NCBI RefSeq assembly: GCF_000375545.1
Contig: NZ_AQXF01000002.1
Location: 1-64,000 of the forward strand
Length of the DNA stretch: 64,000 nt
Direction of reading: 5' to 3'
DNA from: Kordiimonas gwangyangensis DSM 19435 = JCM 12864
GTDB lineage: Bacteria; Pseudomonadota; Alphaproteobacteria; Sphingomonadales; Kordiimonadaceae
Under the pieces are notes generated by a model. The model saw only the letters and a program-made list of their open reading frames with translations, ran no database searches and was not told the origin of the DNA. Both the position numbers and the translations under genes were made by a program. Positions 47,717 to 56,712 of this stretch are shown one piece after another; position 1 is the stretch's first letter, and each line of letters opens with the position of its first letter.

Positions 47717-48196
47717 ATGAGCGGCTACGACTTTAACGATCCAAAATTTCTGTTTCTTGACATACTGTCGCTGGTGGAGCGCTTGCACCGCCGCTTGCTC
47801 GACGTGCTCAAGAACCACCTTGAGCATATCGGTCGCAATGACCTGAACCCTGTGCAGGCCCTGCTTCTCCATAACATTGGTGAACATGAGATGACGGCAG
47901 GTGAACTCAAGACCCGTGGTTATTACCAAGGCTCAAACGTTTCCTATAACCTGAAGAAGCTCGTTGAGATGGGTTACCTGCGCCACGAACGCTCCGACTA
48001 TGATCGCCGCGCCGTTCGGATTTCCTTAACCGATCAGGGGTATGAAATCAGGAAGATGATTGACGAGCTTTATGTGCAGCACCTTGAAGAGCTTATGCAG
48101 GACGACCTCGTAAGCCACGACGAACTCAAGAACCTGCGCAAAAATCTGCGTAACCTTGAGCGCTACTGGTCCGACAAACTGCACTTCGGTCTTTAA
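47717..48196 (+). CDS. MarR-type winged-helix regulator
   Basis: A 159-residue DNA-binding protein. The winged helix spans about residues 40-115 with the recognition helix in TRGYYQGSNVSYNLKKLVEMG and the wing in HERSDYDRRAVRISLTDQG. The ends are dimerisation helices. It lies between hemB and hemA and might respond to haem or stress, but its ligand and targets are unknown. A close relative in other alphaproteobacteria controls cell-wall remodelling (LdtR); I cannot tell whether this is the same gene. Confidence 0.85.
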   Translation: MSGYDFNDPKFLFLDILSLVERLHRRLLDVLKNHLEHIGRNDLNPVQALLLHNIGEHEMTAGELKTRGYYQGSNVSYNLKKLVEMGYLRHERSDYDRRAVRISLTDQGYEIRKMIDELYVQHLEELMQDDLVSHDELKNLRKNLRNLERYWSDKLHFGL

Positions 48197-48208
48197 AAGC
48201 GGGCACAC

Positions 48209-48222
48209 TTGACTTAAGTCAT
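48209..48222 (+). promoter_or_regulatory. FNR/FixK-like box upstream of hemA
   Basis: TTGACTTAAGTCAT contains the palindrome TGACTTAAGTCA, with half-sites spaced as in FNR/FixK boxes (TTGAT-N4-ATCAA). It lies 115 bases before hemA. FNR-type control of ALA synthase is known in Rhodobacter and rhizobia. Confidence 0.5.
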
Positions 48223-48336
48223 AGGCGGAATCGATTTCTGTGTGCGACATTTTCACCGCTGGACGCGCGCTAGATGATTGCGTTACAAGGCTCGCACCGG
48301 TAGACTCCGAGTGTTGCACAGAAGACGGATTGCCTG

Positions 48337-49554
48337 ATGGACTACGAAAAGATTTTTGCCGATGCGATTGCAGCTGTTAAGGCTGAAGGCCGCTACAGGG
48401 TTTTTGCAGATATCTCTCGTGAGCGTGGGAACTTCCCACGGGCTCTGAGGCATGACGCCGGCGACAACGCCCGCGCCATCACCGTCTGGTGCTCGAACGA
48501 TTATCTCGGTATGGGCCAGCACCCCAAGGTGCTCGAAGCCATGCACGCCGCGCTTGATGAAACGGGCGCGGGTGCAGGCGGCACACGCAACATCGCGGGC
48601 AACAACCACTACCACGTACTGCTTGAGCAGGAGTTGGCTGACCTTCACGGTAAGGAAAGTGCACTTCTCTTTACATCCGGCTACATCTCGAACGAGGCGA
48701 CCCTGTCGACCGTGGCGAAGCTGCTGCCGGGCTGTATCATTTTCTCGGACTCGATGAACCATGCATCGATGATCCAGGGCATCCGCAATTCGGGCGCGCA
48801 AAAGCATATCTTCCGCCACAATGATCTCGTGCACCTTGAGGAATTGCTGAAAGCTGCTGACCCGAAAGCGCCAAAGATCATCGCGTTTGAATCCGTCTAT
48901 TCCATGGATGGTGACATTGCGCCGATTGCTGCGATCTGTGACCTCGCCGACAAATACGGCGCCATGACCTACCTTGATGAAGTGCACGCGGTTGGCCTTT
49001 ACGGCAAACGTGGCGGCGGCGTGTCGGAGCGTGACGATGTTGCGCACCGCCTGACCATCATTGAAGGCACGCTTGGCAAAGCCTTTGGTGTGATGGGCGG
49101 TTATATCGCCTCCTCGAAAGCGCTCGTTGACGTTGTGCGCAGCTACGCGTCCGGCTTTATCTTCACCACAGCCCTCAGCCCCGTGCTGGCGGCAGGCGCG
49201 CTCGCGAGCATTCGCCACCTCAAGGGCAGCAATAGCGAACGCGAAGCGCATCAGGAACGCGCAGCCAAACTCAAGGCTCGGCTGCGGGCTGCCAATATTC
49301 CGGTCATGGACAGTGAAAGCCATATTGTACCGGTATTTGTGGGTGATCCTGTACTCTGCAAGGAAGTGTCTGACCTCCTTCTGAACGAGTACGGCATCTA
49401 TGTTCAGCCGATCAATTACCCGACCGTACCGCGCGGCACCGAGCGTCTGCGTTTCACGCCGGGCCCGTTCCACGATGACAAGGTCATGGACGGTCTTGTT
49501 GAGGCGCTCTCGGACGTGTGGTCGCGCATGAGCCTCAAGCGCAAGGTTGGCTAG
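48337..49554 (+). CDS. hemA: 5-aminolevulinate synthase
   Basis: The 405-residue PLP enzyme condenses glycine and succinyl-CoA, the alphaproteobacterial entry to haem. The PLP lysine is in [15 protein letters not shown], and [20 protein letters not shown] is the glycine-rich substrate region. The Asp of [12 protein letters not shown] contacts PLP. An FNR-like box lies upstream. It precedes a small conserved gene by 18 bases. Confidence 0.96.
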   Translation: MDYEKIFADAIAAVKAEGRYRVFADISRERGNFPRALRHDAGDNARAITVWCSNDYLGMGQHPKVLEAMHAALDETGAGAGGTRNIAGNNHYHVLLEQELADLHGKESALLFTSGYISNEATLSTVAKLLPGCIIFSDSMNHASMIQGIRNSGAQKHIFRHNDLVHLEELLKAADPKAPKIIAFESVYSMDGDIAPIAAICDLADKYGAMTYLDEVHAVGLYGKRGGGVSERDDVAHRLTIIEGTLGKAFGVMGGYIASSKALVDVVRSYASGFIFTTALSPVLAAGALASIRHLKGSNSEREAHQERAAKLKARLRAANIPVMDSESHIVPVFVGDPVLCKEVSDLLLNEYGIYVQPINYPTVPRGTERLRFTPGPFHDDKVMDGLVEALSDVWSRMSLKRKVG

Positions 49555-49572
49555 GAAAGGGAAGGGGGCACA

Positions 49573-49791
49573 ATGCCTGTTCCCAGACGAGTCCTGATAG
49601 AGTTTATTCCCATCGGTAATTCGGTGAAGGTTTGTGCCGTGTGCGAGGATACTGGCTTTGAAGTCAGTATCGTTGGTGACCCGCGTGCGCCGCAAAAAGA
49701 GCTTGAAGCCATCGCTGTGCGCAAGCTCAAATACGTCATGGCCAAACAAGACGAAAAAACCGCACCCAAGGGACGCGGTTTCACAGTCTGA
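49573..49791 (+). CDS. Small conserved protein (DUF6898-like)
   Basis: A 72-residue protein following hemA. EFIPIGNSVKVCAVCEDTGF and EVSIVGDPRAPQKELEA match a short alphaproteobacterial family I know as DUF6898; its function is unknown. A strong GGAAAGGG leads the ATG. Its coding end also encodes the terminator of the opposing mucR gene. Confidence 0.75.
   Translation: MPVPRRVLIEFIPIGNSVKVCAVCEDTGFEVSIVGDPRAPQKELEAIAVRKLKYVMAKQDEKTAPKGRGFTV
49752..49781 (-). terminator. Intrinsic terminator of mucR, inside the DUF6898-like gene
   Basis: On the minus strand AAACCGC (49781-49775) pairs with GCGGTTT (49763-49757) and TTTTTT follows. It lies about 50 bases past the mucR stop and inside the convergent small gene. 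Confidence 0.7.
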
Positions 49792-49828
49792 TTTTCAATC
49801 CAAAAGAATTGCTAGAGAGCGAAGCGGC

Positions 49829-50242
49829 TTAGCGCTTTTTGCCGAGGCCGATCTTTTTCGCGAATGCCGAGCGTTTTGCAGCATATGAGGGCGCAACCAT
49901 AGGGTAGTCGGCGGGCAGGCCCCATTTATCGCGGTATTCGTCCGGGCTCATATCATAGCGTGTACGCAGGTAGCGCTTCAGCATTTTCAGTTTCTTACCG
50001 TCTTCAAGGCAGATGATATAGTCGTCGGTGAAGGACTTTTTCACTGGAACAGCCGGGCTAAGCGACTCTTCAACAACAGCACCATTTGCTCCAAGTGCGT
50101 TCAGCGTTGAATAAACGGTTTTAATAACTTCCGGCAATTGAGTGGATGCCACCGTGTTGTTGGCGACATATGCCGTTACAATTTCGGCTGCGAGGCCGAG
50201 CATTAGGTCGTTGCCGTTTGTTTCCGGTCTATTATCGGACAT
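49829..50242 (-). CDS. mucR: MucR/Ros-family regulator lacking zinc ligands
   Basis: The 137-residue protein has the MucR layout: a helical N-terminal oligomerisation part and a C-terminal DNA-binding part ending WGLPADYPMVAPSYAAKRSA. In Ros the zinc is held by Cys, Cys, His and His. Here the matching residues are Cys78, Asp81, Tyr91 and Tyr96 (with Arg at 95), so at most two ligands remain. Some Ros homologues are known that fold without zinc. MucR proteins regulate surface polysaccharide and cell-cycle genes. ATG 50242 has GGAAAG upstream. Confidence 0.88.
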   Translation of the reverse strand: MSDNRPETNGNDLMLGLAAEIVTAYVANNTVASTQLPEVIKTVYSTLNALGANGAVVEESLSPAVPVKKSFTDDYIICLEDGKKLKMLKRYLRTRYDMSPDEYRDKWGLPADYPMVAPSYAAKRSAFAKKIGLGKKR

Positions 50243-50333
50243 GAAATCGACTTTCCGCTGGGAAGTTAAACTGCGACGTTTATTGCAGCATTTCATGTGG
50301 GAATTCAACAGCAAATAGTTATCGTGCCACATT

Positions 50334-50393
50334 TTAGTTGTTAATAATTCGTTAATAAATAAGATTAACTAACAATTAATTATGTTCTTGTTT
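50334..50393. promoter_or_regulatory. AT-rich region upstream of mucR
   Basis: About 60 bases of mostly A and T with repeated TTAAT and TTAGTT-type motifs, in the 281-base gap between mucR and rpiB. MucR/Ros proteins bind AT-rich DNA with TpA steps and often control their own gene, so this is a likely operator zone. Confidence 0.4.
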
Positions 50394-50523
50394 TGCTAGT
50401 TCAGTTTCGGCCTTCTTGAAACTGTAAGCTTGGGTTCGACTTGGAACTGTGCTAATCAGGCGCAGCTTTTTCGGCACGGCACATTGCCAATGTCCCCAAC
50501 CCCCAGCGAGCGGAACATTCACC

Positions 50524-50961
50524 ATGGGCGCAGAAACTATTGCCATCGCCAGCGACCACGCAGGCTATGATCTCAAGGAAAGCATCAAGGAGGACCTGAG
50601 GTCGCGCGGATTTGACGTGCTTGACCTCGGTTGTGATGGCCCTGACTCTGTTGATTACCCGGATTATGGCAAGGCCATGGGGGAAGCAATTGCAGGTGGC
50701 AAGGCTAAACGTGGCGTTGTCGTTTGCGGCTCCGGCATCGGTATCTCGATCGCGGCCAACCGCAACCCGGCGGTTCGCGCAGCACTTGTGGAGACCGGCC
50801 TCGCGGCACGTCTGTCGCGCCAGCACAATGATGCCAATGTTCTGGCTCTTGGCGCGCGCCTTATCGGTATCGAGACCGCCAAGGATTGCCTGGACAATTT
50901 CCTAAACACGCCTTTTGAGGGCGGACGCCACCAAAGGCGGGTCGACAAACTCGGCGCTTGA
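50524..50961 (+). CDS. rpiB: Ribose-5-phosphate isomerase B
   Basis: A 145-residue isomerase that interconverts ribose 5-phosphate and ribulose 5-phosphate. IAIASDHAGYDLKESIKEDL and the catalytic cysteine in GVVVCGSGIGISIAANR are typical. I chose ATG 50524 rather than the upstream start at 50449, which adds an unrelated stretch. It lies next to glyA as in many alphaproteobacteria. Confidence 0.93.
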   Translation: MGAETIAIASDHAGYDLKESIKEDLRSRGFDVLDLGCDGPDSVDYPDYGKAMGEAIAGGKAKRGVVVCGSGIGISIAANRNPAVRAALVETGLAARLSRQHNDANVLALGARLIGIETAKDCLDNFLNTPFEGGRHQRRVDKLGA

Positions 50962-51031
50962 GAGTAATCAGGCACTGGTTCACCACGCACTTTAGTATTC
51001 ATGCCCACCTATTTGCTCAGGGAACACCATC

Positions 51032-52321
51032 ATGACTTTCACCCAAGCAGGCTTTTTTACCAGTCATCTCTCTGAAACCGATCCGGAACTTCTTGCCTCC
51101 CTCGATGGCGAGCTGAAGCGTCAGCAAGACCAGATCGAACTCATTGCTTCTGAAAACATCGTCAGCCGCGCTGTGCTTGAAGCACAGGGTTCTGTGCTTA
51201 CCAACAAATATGCCGAAGGTTACTCCGGTCGCCGGTACTATCAGGGTTGCCACCATGTGGACATCGCCGAAGATCTGGCGATCGAGCGCGCGAAAAAGCT
51301 CTTTAATGCGGGTTTCGTGAACGTGCAGCCGCACTCCGGCGCGCAAGCAAACGGCGCTGTCATGCTCGCGCTCACCAAGCCGGGCGACACCATCATGGGC
51401 ATGTCGCTTGATGCTGGTGGCCACCTGACCCACGGTGCAGCGCCTGCGCTTTCGGGCAAATGGTTCAACGCTGTACAGTACGGTGTGCGCCGCGAAGACG
51501 CGCTGATCGACTATGACCAGGTTGCTGAAATGGCGGCTGAGCACAAGCCGACCATCATCATCGCTGGTGGCTCCGCTTACCCGCGCGTGATCGATTTCAA
51601 ACGCTTCCGTGAGATCGCGGATAGTGTTGGCGCGCTTCTGATGGTTGATATGGCGCACTTCGCTGGCCTCGTGGCTGGTGGCCAGCACCCGAACCCGCTC
51701 GAGCATGCAGACGTTGTAACCACAACGACGCACAAAACCCTCCGTGGTCCGCGCGGCGGCATGATCCTCACCAACCGTGAAGATATCGCGAAAAAGATCA
51801 ACTCGGCAGTGTTCCCGGGCCTGCAGGGTGGTCCGCTCATGCACGTGATTGCCGCGAAAGCGGTTGCGTTCGGTGAAGCACTGCGTCCTGAGTTCACGGA
51901 ATATGCCGCGCAAGTGGTAAAGAATGCGAAAGTCCTCGCAGATCGCCTCAAGGAAAACGGTTTTGACATCGTCTCCGGCGGGACCGACACGCACGTTGTG
52001 CTTGTTGACCTGCGCCCCAAAAAGCTGACCGGTAAGGCGGCTGACGAGGCGCTTGAGCGCGCGCAGATGACCTGCAATAAAAACGGCGTGCCGTTTGACC
52101 CCGAGAAACCGTTCATCACCTCCGGTATCCGTCTGGGTACACCGGCAGGGACGACCCGCGGTTTTGCCGAAGCAGAATTCATCGCAATCGCCGATATGAT
52201 CACAGAGGTGCTTGACGGCCTCGCCGCAAACCCCGACGATAACGACGCAGCAGAAGCGTCTGTCCGCAAAAAAGTGGCAGACCTTTGTGAACGCTTCCCC
52301 ATTTACGCTGAATTGGGCTAA
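51032..52321 (+). CDS. glyA: Serine hydroxymethyltransferase
   Basis: The 429-residue PLP enzyme makes glycine and methylene-tetrahydrofolate from serine. The PLP lysine is in [19 protein letters not shown], and [19 protein letters not shown] is the usual N-terminal signature. The size is normal. It leads the cluster of nrdR and riboflavin genes. Confidence 0.96.
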   Translation: MTFTQAGFFTSHLSETDPELLASLDGELKRQQDQIELIASENIVSRAVLEAQGSVLTNKYAEGYSGRRYYQGCHHVDIAEDLAIERAKKLFNAGFVNVQPHSGAQANGAVMLALTKPGDTIMGMSLDAGGHLTHGAAPALSGKWFNAVQYGVRREDALIDYDQVAEMAAEHKPTIIIAGGSAYPRVIDFKRFREIADSVGALLMVDMAHFAGLVAGGQHPNPLEHADVVTTTTHKTLRGPRGGMILTNREDIAKKINSAVFPGLQGGPLMHVIAAKAVAFGEALRPEFTEYAAQVVKNAKVLADRLKENGFDIVSGGTDTHVVLVDLRPKKLTGKAADEALERAQMTCNKNGVPFDPEKPFITSGIRLGTPAGTTRGFAEAEFIAIADMITEVLDGLAANPDDNDAAEASVRKKVADLCERFPIYAELG

Positions 52322-52335
52322 GCTGACTGCGAGAG

Positions 52336-52367
52336 CGTATGGGCCTCAGGGGATTGGGGCCCATGCG
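52336..52367 (+). other. Hairpin between glyA and nrdR
   Basis: CGTATGGGCC pairs with GGCCCATGCG (one G-T pair) across a 12-base loop. AAAAGAAAC, not a T-run, follows, so it is a leader structure of nrdR rather than a clear terminator. Confidence 0.45.
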
Positions 52368-52400
52368 AAAAGAAACTGATCAGGGGGAGTATGGGGCGCC

Positions 52401-52883
52401 ATGCGTTGTCCGTTTTGTCAAAACGAAGACACACAGGTTAAGGATTCACGGCCGACGGACGACAAGTCCGCGATCCGCAGACGGCGTTTTTGCGCAGCAT
52501 GCGGGGCCCGTTTCACCACGTTCGAGCGTGTGCAACTGCGCGAACTGACCGTGGTGAAGAAAACCGGCCGCAAGGTGCCGTTTGAGCGTAACAAGCTCGA
52601 ACGCTCCCTCGATATCGCGCTCAGGAAGCGCCCGGTGGACCCGGACAGGGTTGAGCGCATGATCAACGGTATTGTGCGCCGCCTTGAATCCATGGGCGAG
52701 AATGAGATTGAGAGCGAACAAATTGGCCGCCTCGTGATGGAAGGGCTTGAGAGCCTCGATCAGGTCGCCTACGTGCGCTACGCCTCGGTGTACCGGAACT
52801 TCCGCGAAGCGTCTGACTTTGAAAAATTCCTCGGCAAGATGACCGGCACTGAAGAGGACGAGGTTTTCCACGAGGAACCTTGA
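52401..52883 (+). CDS. nrdR: Transcriptional repressor NrdR
   Basis: The 160-residue repressor of ribonucleotide reductase genes. A zinc ribbon at the N-terminus ([13 protein letters not shown], then [13 protein letters not shown]) and an ATP-cone (residues 47-137, [20 protein letters not shown]) allow dATP sensing. The order glyA-nrdR-ribD is conserved in alphaproteobacteria. Confidence 0.95.
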   Translation: MRCPFCQNEDTQVKDSRPTDDKSAIRRRRFCAACGARFTTFERVQLRELTVVKKTGRKVPFERNKLERSLDIALRKRPVDPDRVERMINGIVRRLESMGENEIESEQIGRLVMEGLESLDQVAYVRYASVYRNFREASDFEKFLGKMTGTEEDEVFHEEP

Positions 52884-52897
52884 GCGGGGAGCCAGCC

Positions 52898-53992
52898 GTG
52901 GCAACCACCTCAGTAGATATCAAGTTCATGAAGACCGCGCTCGGCCTTGCCCGGCGCGGTCTTGGCCGTGTAGCGCCGAACCCCGCGGTTGGCTGCGTGA
53001 TCGTGCGTGACGGCATCACCGTTGGCCGCGGCAACACACAGCCCGGCGGCAGGCCGCATGCCGAAGTGATGGCGCTGGCCGAGGCGGGTGAGGCAGCACG
53101 CGGTGCCACAGCTTATGTTACGCTTGAACCTTGTTCCCATACCGGCCAGACCGGCCCTTGCGCCGACGCTCTCATCAAAGCAGGTATCAGCCGTGTGGTG
53201 TGCGCGACAGGCGACCCGGATGAGCGAGTTTCAGGCCGAGGGTTCGATATGCTGCGCAGTGCAGGCATTGAGGTCCTTACCGGGTTGCTGCAGGCGGAAG
53301 CAGACCGCATCAACGCAGGCTTTTTCCTTAAAGTGCGCGAAGGGCGACCACTTTTCACGCTCAAAATGGCGTCATCGATGGATGGTCGCATCGCGCTGGC
53401 GAGTGGGGAAAGTAAGTGGATTACTGGACCAGAAGCGCGCGCGTATGGCCATCTGCTGCGTGCGCAGCATGATGCCATACTGATTGGCACAGGCACGCTT
53501 CTCGCGGATGACCCGATGCTTGATTGCCGTCTCATGGGGCTTGAAGGCCGTTCACCGGTTCGGATCCTATTGGACCGCCACCTGAAAGTGACGCCCGAGC
53601 ACAAGCTGGTGGCAACCGCCAAACAGATCCCGACGCTTGTGCTTTGTGAGAAAGGCAACGATACACGCAAAGCAGCACTTGAGGGCTGCGGCGTTGAAGT
53701 CATCGTCCTTGAGAACCTGAACGACATGCACGCGCTGGCTAAAGCGCTGGGTGCTCGCGGGCTTACCCGTGTGCTGGTGGAAGGTGGAGGGCAGGTGCAT
53801 GCTTCGTTCCTCAAGGCAGGCCTTGCGGACAGGGTCGAGCATTTCATGGCACCAAAGCTGATTGGCAGCGACGGAAAAGCCGCGCTTGGAAATTTGGGGC
53901 TTGCCGCCCTTGGGCATGCGCCCCATGTAACGTGCGTGTCAATTCGCCGCCTAGGCGCGGATATACTTGCATCCTTTGATAAGCCGGAGTAA
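52898..53992 (+). CDS. ribD: Riboflavin biosynthesis deaminase/reductase RibD
   Basis: A two-domain enzyme of about 364 residues that deaminates and reduces the pyrimidine intermediate of riboflavin synthesis. The deaminase zinc site is in GGRPHAEVMAL and PCSHTGQTGPCADAL. The reductase half starts near residue 150 (PLFTLKMASSMDGRIALASG). I prefer GTG 52898 (after GGGGAG); TTG 52880 and ATG 52928 are alternatives. Confidence 0.94.
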   Translation: MATTSVDIKFMKTALGLARRGLGRVAPNPAVGCVIVRDGITVGRGNTQPGGRPHAEVMALAEAGEAARGATAYVTLEPCSHTGQTGPCADALIKAGISRVVCATGDPDERVSGRGFDMLRSAGIEVLTGLLQAEADRINAGFFLKVREGRPLFTLKMASSMDGRIALASGESKWITGPEARAYGHLLRAQHDAILIGTGTLLADDPMLDCRLMGLEGRSPVRILLDRHLKVTPEHKLVATAKQIPTLVLCEKGNDTRKAALEGCGVEVIVLENLNDMHALAKALGARGLTRVLVEGGGQVHASFLKAGLADRVEHFMAPKLIGSDGKAALGNLGLAALGHAPHVTCVSIRRLGADILASFDKPE

Positions 53993-54001
53993 CTCAGGCC
54001 C

Positions 54002-54601
54002 ATGTTTACCGGAATTGTGACAGATGTTGGCCGTATCGCGGCAACAACAGGCAGCTTCGACCTGAGCGTCAGGATTGAAACCCGCTATGATATGAGCCGG
54101 GTGGATATCGGCGCGTCCATCGCATGCTCGGGCGTGTGCCTCACGGTTGTCGATAAGGGTGATGGCTGGTTCCAGGCTGACGTGTCGGCGGAAACCCTGA
54201 AGGTGACGAGCCTTGGTGACTGGAAAGTCGGCAGTGAGATCAATCTTGAGCGGTCGCTGAAGGTCGGTGACGAGCTTGGCGGCCATATCGTGACCGGCCA
54301 TGTGGACTGTGTCGGCGAGATTGTGCGCTTTGACGAGCTTGGCGAATCTGTCGTGATGGAAATCGCCGTGCCGCATGCCATGGGTGCCCATGTTGCCAAA
54401 AAGGGCAGTGTTGCCATCGATGGCGCCTCGCTCACGGTCAATGACGTGGCAGACGAGGGCGACGTGACACGCTTTTCCATCAACCTCATCCCGCACACGC
54501 AGGCGGTGACGAGCTTCCGGAATTCAAAGCGCGGTGACCGCGTGAATGTGGAATTTGATATACTGGCGCGTTATGTCGCGCGCCTGCAGGACAGGACGTA
54601 A
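54002..54601 (+). CDS. ribE: Riboflavin synthase, alpha chain
   Basis: A 199-residue enzyme made of two similar lumazine-binding domains, starting MFTGIVTDVGRIAATTG. It dismutates 6,7-dimethyl-8-ribityllumazine into riboflavin. ACSGVCLTVVDKGDGWFQAD and GASLTVNDVADEG are the paired signatures. It sits 9 bases after ribD. Confidence 0.95.
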   Translation: MFTGIVTDVGRIAATTGSFDLSVRIETRYDMSRVDIGASIACSGVCLTVVDKGDGWFQADVSAETLKVTSLGDWKVGSEINLERSLKVGDELGGHIVTGHVDCVGEIVRFDELGESVVMEIAVPHAMGAHVAKKGSVAIDGASLTVNDVADEGDVTRFSINLIPHTQAVTSFRNSKRGDRVNVEFDILARYVARLQDRT

Positions 54602-54604
54602 GCT

Positions 54605-55714
54605 GTGCCAAAAGATTTTCTCTCCCCCATTGAAGACGTGATCGAGGATGCGCGCAACGGTCGCATGTATATCCTTGTGGATGACGAAGACCGCGAAAAC
54701 GAGGGTGACCTTATCATCCCGGCGCAAATGGCAACGCCCGAGGCGATCAACTTCATGGCGCGCCACGGCCGCGGCCTGATTTGCCTGCCAATGACGCGCA
54801 AACGTGTTGAGGCACTTGAGCTGCCGCTGATGAGCAGCAACAACCAAGCGCGGCACCAGACAGCGTTTACGGTATCGATTGAAGCGAAGCAGGGTGTCAC
54901 GACAGGTATTTCCGCCGCCGACCGCGCGCGCACTATTGCAGTGGCAATTGACGCGTCGAAGGGCAAGGAAGACCTCGCAAGCCCCGGCCACGTATTCCCG
55001 CTTATTGCGCAGGATGGTGGCGTACTGGTGCGCGCGGGCCATACTGAAGCATCCGTGGATATCTCCCGACTTGCAGGCCTCAACCCGTCTGCTGTGATCT
55101 GTGAGATCATGAACGAAGACGGCACCATGGCCCGCCTGCCGGACCTTGTTGAGTTTGCGAAGGAACACGGCCTCAAGGTCGCGACCATCCGTGACCTCAT
55201 CGCCTACCGCCTCAAGCACGATGCGCTTGTGGAGCGTGTGTCTGAGACCAGCTTCCCGCGTACAAGCGGCAAGGAATGGAAGGTGATCGTCTACCGCGCG
55301 ACTGCTGACCGCCGCGAGACTGTGGCGCTGGTGCTGGGCGATATCGACGGCGAGAAGCCGACGGCTGTGCGCATGCACTCCCTCAACCCGTTTGAGGATA
55401 TCCTTGGTCTCAAACACCCGCGCACCGGCCAGCTCCAGCGTGCGATGGATGCGATTGAAGCTGAGGGGCAGGGTGTTGTGGTCCTTTTCCCGGGTATGAC
55501 CGCGATGCGGCCGAGCCAGCTTCTGGACGGCGAAAAAGCACCGGTAGACAAGAAGGAAAGCGCGCTCAAGGAATATGGCATTGGTGCGCAAATCCTGCGC
55601 GACATTGGTGTGCGCCACATGGTTCTCTATTCAAATACGCCAAGCCACATTGTTGGGCTTGATGGATATGGCCTTGATGTCGTAGAACAGCGCCCAATTC
55701 CGGCCGCAGTGTAA
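54605..55714 (+). CDS. ribB: 3,4-dihydroxy-2-butanone-4-phosphate synthase with degenerate GTP cyclohydrolase II domain
   Basis: The 369-residue protein starts at GTG 54605. The first 200 residues form an intact DHBP synthase (ILVDDEDRENEGDLIIPAQM, and RAGHTEASVDISRLAGL), which makes the four-carbon precursor of riboflavin. The C-terminal part has the outline of GTP cyclohydrolase II, but the zinc cysteines (Cys-Leu-Thr-Gly-Asp and Cys-Asp-Cys) are missing: the segment reads VRMHSLNPFEDILGLKH. Such RibBX forms are common in Proteobacteria, so a true GTP cyclohydrolase II must lie elsewhere. Confidence 0.93.
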   Translation: MPKDFLSPIEDVIEDARNGRMYILVDDEDRENEGDLIIPAQMATPEAINFMARHGRGLICLPMTRKRVEALELPLMSSNNQARHQTAFTVSIEAKQGVTTGISAADRARTIAVAIDASKGKEDLASPGHVFPLIAQDGGVLVRAGHTEASVDISRLAGLNPSAVICEIMNEDGTMARLPDLVEFAKEHGLKVATIRDLIAYRLKHDALVERVSETSFPRTSGKEWKVIVYRATADRRETVALVLGDIDGEKPTAVRMHSLNPFEDILGLKHPRTGQLQRAMDAIEAEGQGVVVLFPGMTAMRPSQLLDGEKAPVDKKESALKEYGIGAQILRDIGVRHMVLYSNTPSHIVGLDGYGLDVVEQRPIPAAV

Positions 55715-55726
55715 CGCGGCTTTTTT
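55703..55726 (+). terminator. Weak terminator-like hairpin between ribB and ribH
   Basis: GCCGC pairs with GCGGC across an 8-base loop at the end of ribB and is followed by TTTTTT. The 5-bp stem is short; it may only lower transcription of ribH and nusB, which follow on the same strand. Confidence 0.4.
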
Positions 55727-55746
55727 AGAGACAAGGATTTTTGCAC

Positions 55747-56187
55747 ATGGCATCGCCCCATCTTTTGATTGTGGAAGCGCGCTTTTATGAAGACCTCGCG
55801 GACGAGCAAGCGCGCGGCGCTATCGAGGCTATCGAGGCCGCTGGCGCAACCTGGGACCGTGTTGCGGTGCCGGGCGCGCTTGAAATCCCGGCCGCAGTTA
55901 AATTCGCGCATACTGGTAGCCAAGTGTCCTACGACGGTTATGTGGCGCTTGGCTGCGTGATCCGCGGTGAGACCAGCCACTATGATACCGTGTGCAACGA
56001 AAGCGCGCGTGGCCTGCAAGACCTTGCGCTGCACCATGACCTTGCCATCGGCAACGGCATTCTGACCGTTGAGGACGACAAGCAGGCATGGGCGCGGGCA
56101 AACCGGTCCGACAAGAACAAGGGCGGCGGTGCGGCAGAGGCTGCGCTTGCCATGATCGCTCTCAAATCCAAGTTTGGAGTGAAATAA
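55747..56187 (+). CDS. ribH: 6,7-dimethyl-8-ribityllumazine synthase
   Basis: The 146-residue lumazine synthase subunit. [20 protein letters not shown] and [14 protein letters not shown] are typical, and the catalytic His appears in [18 protein letters not shown] 55747 is preferred over TTG 55741. Its stop codon overlaps the first base of nusB. Confidence 0.94.
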   Translation: MASPHLLIVEARFYEDLADEQARGAIEAIEAAGATWDRVAVPGALEIPAAVKFAHTGSQVSYDGYVALGCVIRGETSHYDTVCNESARGLQDLALHHDLAIGNGILTVEDDKQAWARANRSDKNKGGGAAEAALAMIALKSKFGVK

Positions 56188-56651
56188 TGGCTGAACGCGG
56201 TAAAAAGAAACCGGTTGGTGGCCCGCGCAGTGCGGCACGCCTTGGTGCTGTTCAGGCGCTCTATCAGCTTGAAATGTCGGACGAGCCGAAGGTTCCTATG
56301 GTGATTGAGGAATACCTGCGTCACCGCCTTGGGGCTGAGATTGAAGGCGACCAGTATGTGGAAGCCGACACCGCGCTTTTCTCCGATATCGTGGCCGGCG
56401 CATGGGGCCGTCACGCCGAGTTTGACGAGGCCATTATTCCGTGTCTCGCAAAAGATTGGTCGCTGGAGCGGCTTGAATCGATTATTCGTGCTATACTGCG
56501 TGCCGGTGCCTATGAGCTGACTGCACGCCCTGACGTGCCGACCGCTGTGGTCATCAACGAATATGTTGATATTGCCCACGCGTTTTATGAGCGCACCGAA
56601 GCGTCGTTTGTGAACGGCGTGCTCGACAAAGTGGCGAAGGCCGTCCGCTAA
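56187..56651 (+). CDS. nusB: Transcription antitermination factor NusB
   Basis: A 154-residue helical RNA-binding protein that joins the antitermination complex on rRNA operons. RSAARLGAVQALYQLEMSD begins the fold, and PTAVVINEYVDIAHAFYERT closes it. I chose ATG 56187, which overlaps the ribH stop and follows GGAG, rather than the in-frame ATG 56088 within ribH. Confidence 0.94.
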   Translation: MAERGKKKPVGGPRSAARLGAVQALYQLEMSDEPKVPMVIEEYLRHRLGAEIEGDQYVEADTALFSDIVAGAWGRHAEFDEAIIPCLAKDWSLERLESIIRAILRAGAYELTARPDVPTAVVINEYVDIAHAFYERTEASFVNGVLDKVAKAVR

Positions 56652-56712
56652 CCGCTGAGCAGGCCTTTGTCTCACCCGGGCTGCGTGCGCGCAGCCCAAT
56701 TCCGGGGACGAT

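Noticed and set aside
50962-51031. A riboswitch ahead of glyA, and an FMN riboswitch ahead of the riboflavin genes
   Set aside because: The gaps are too short or lack the conserved motifs of the known classes.
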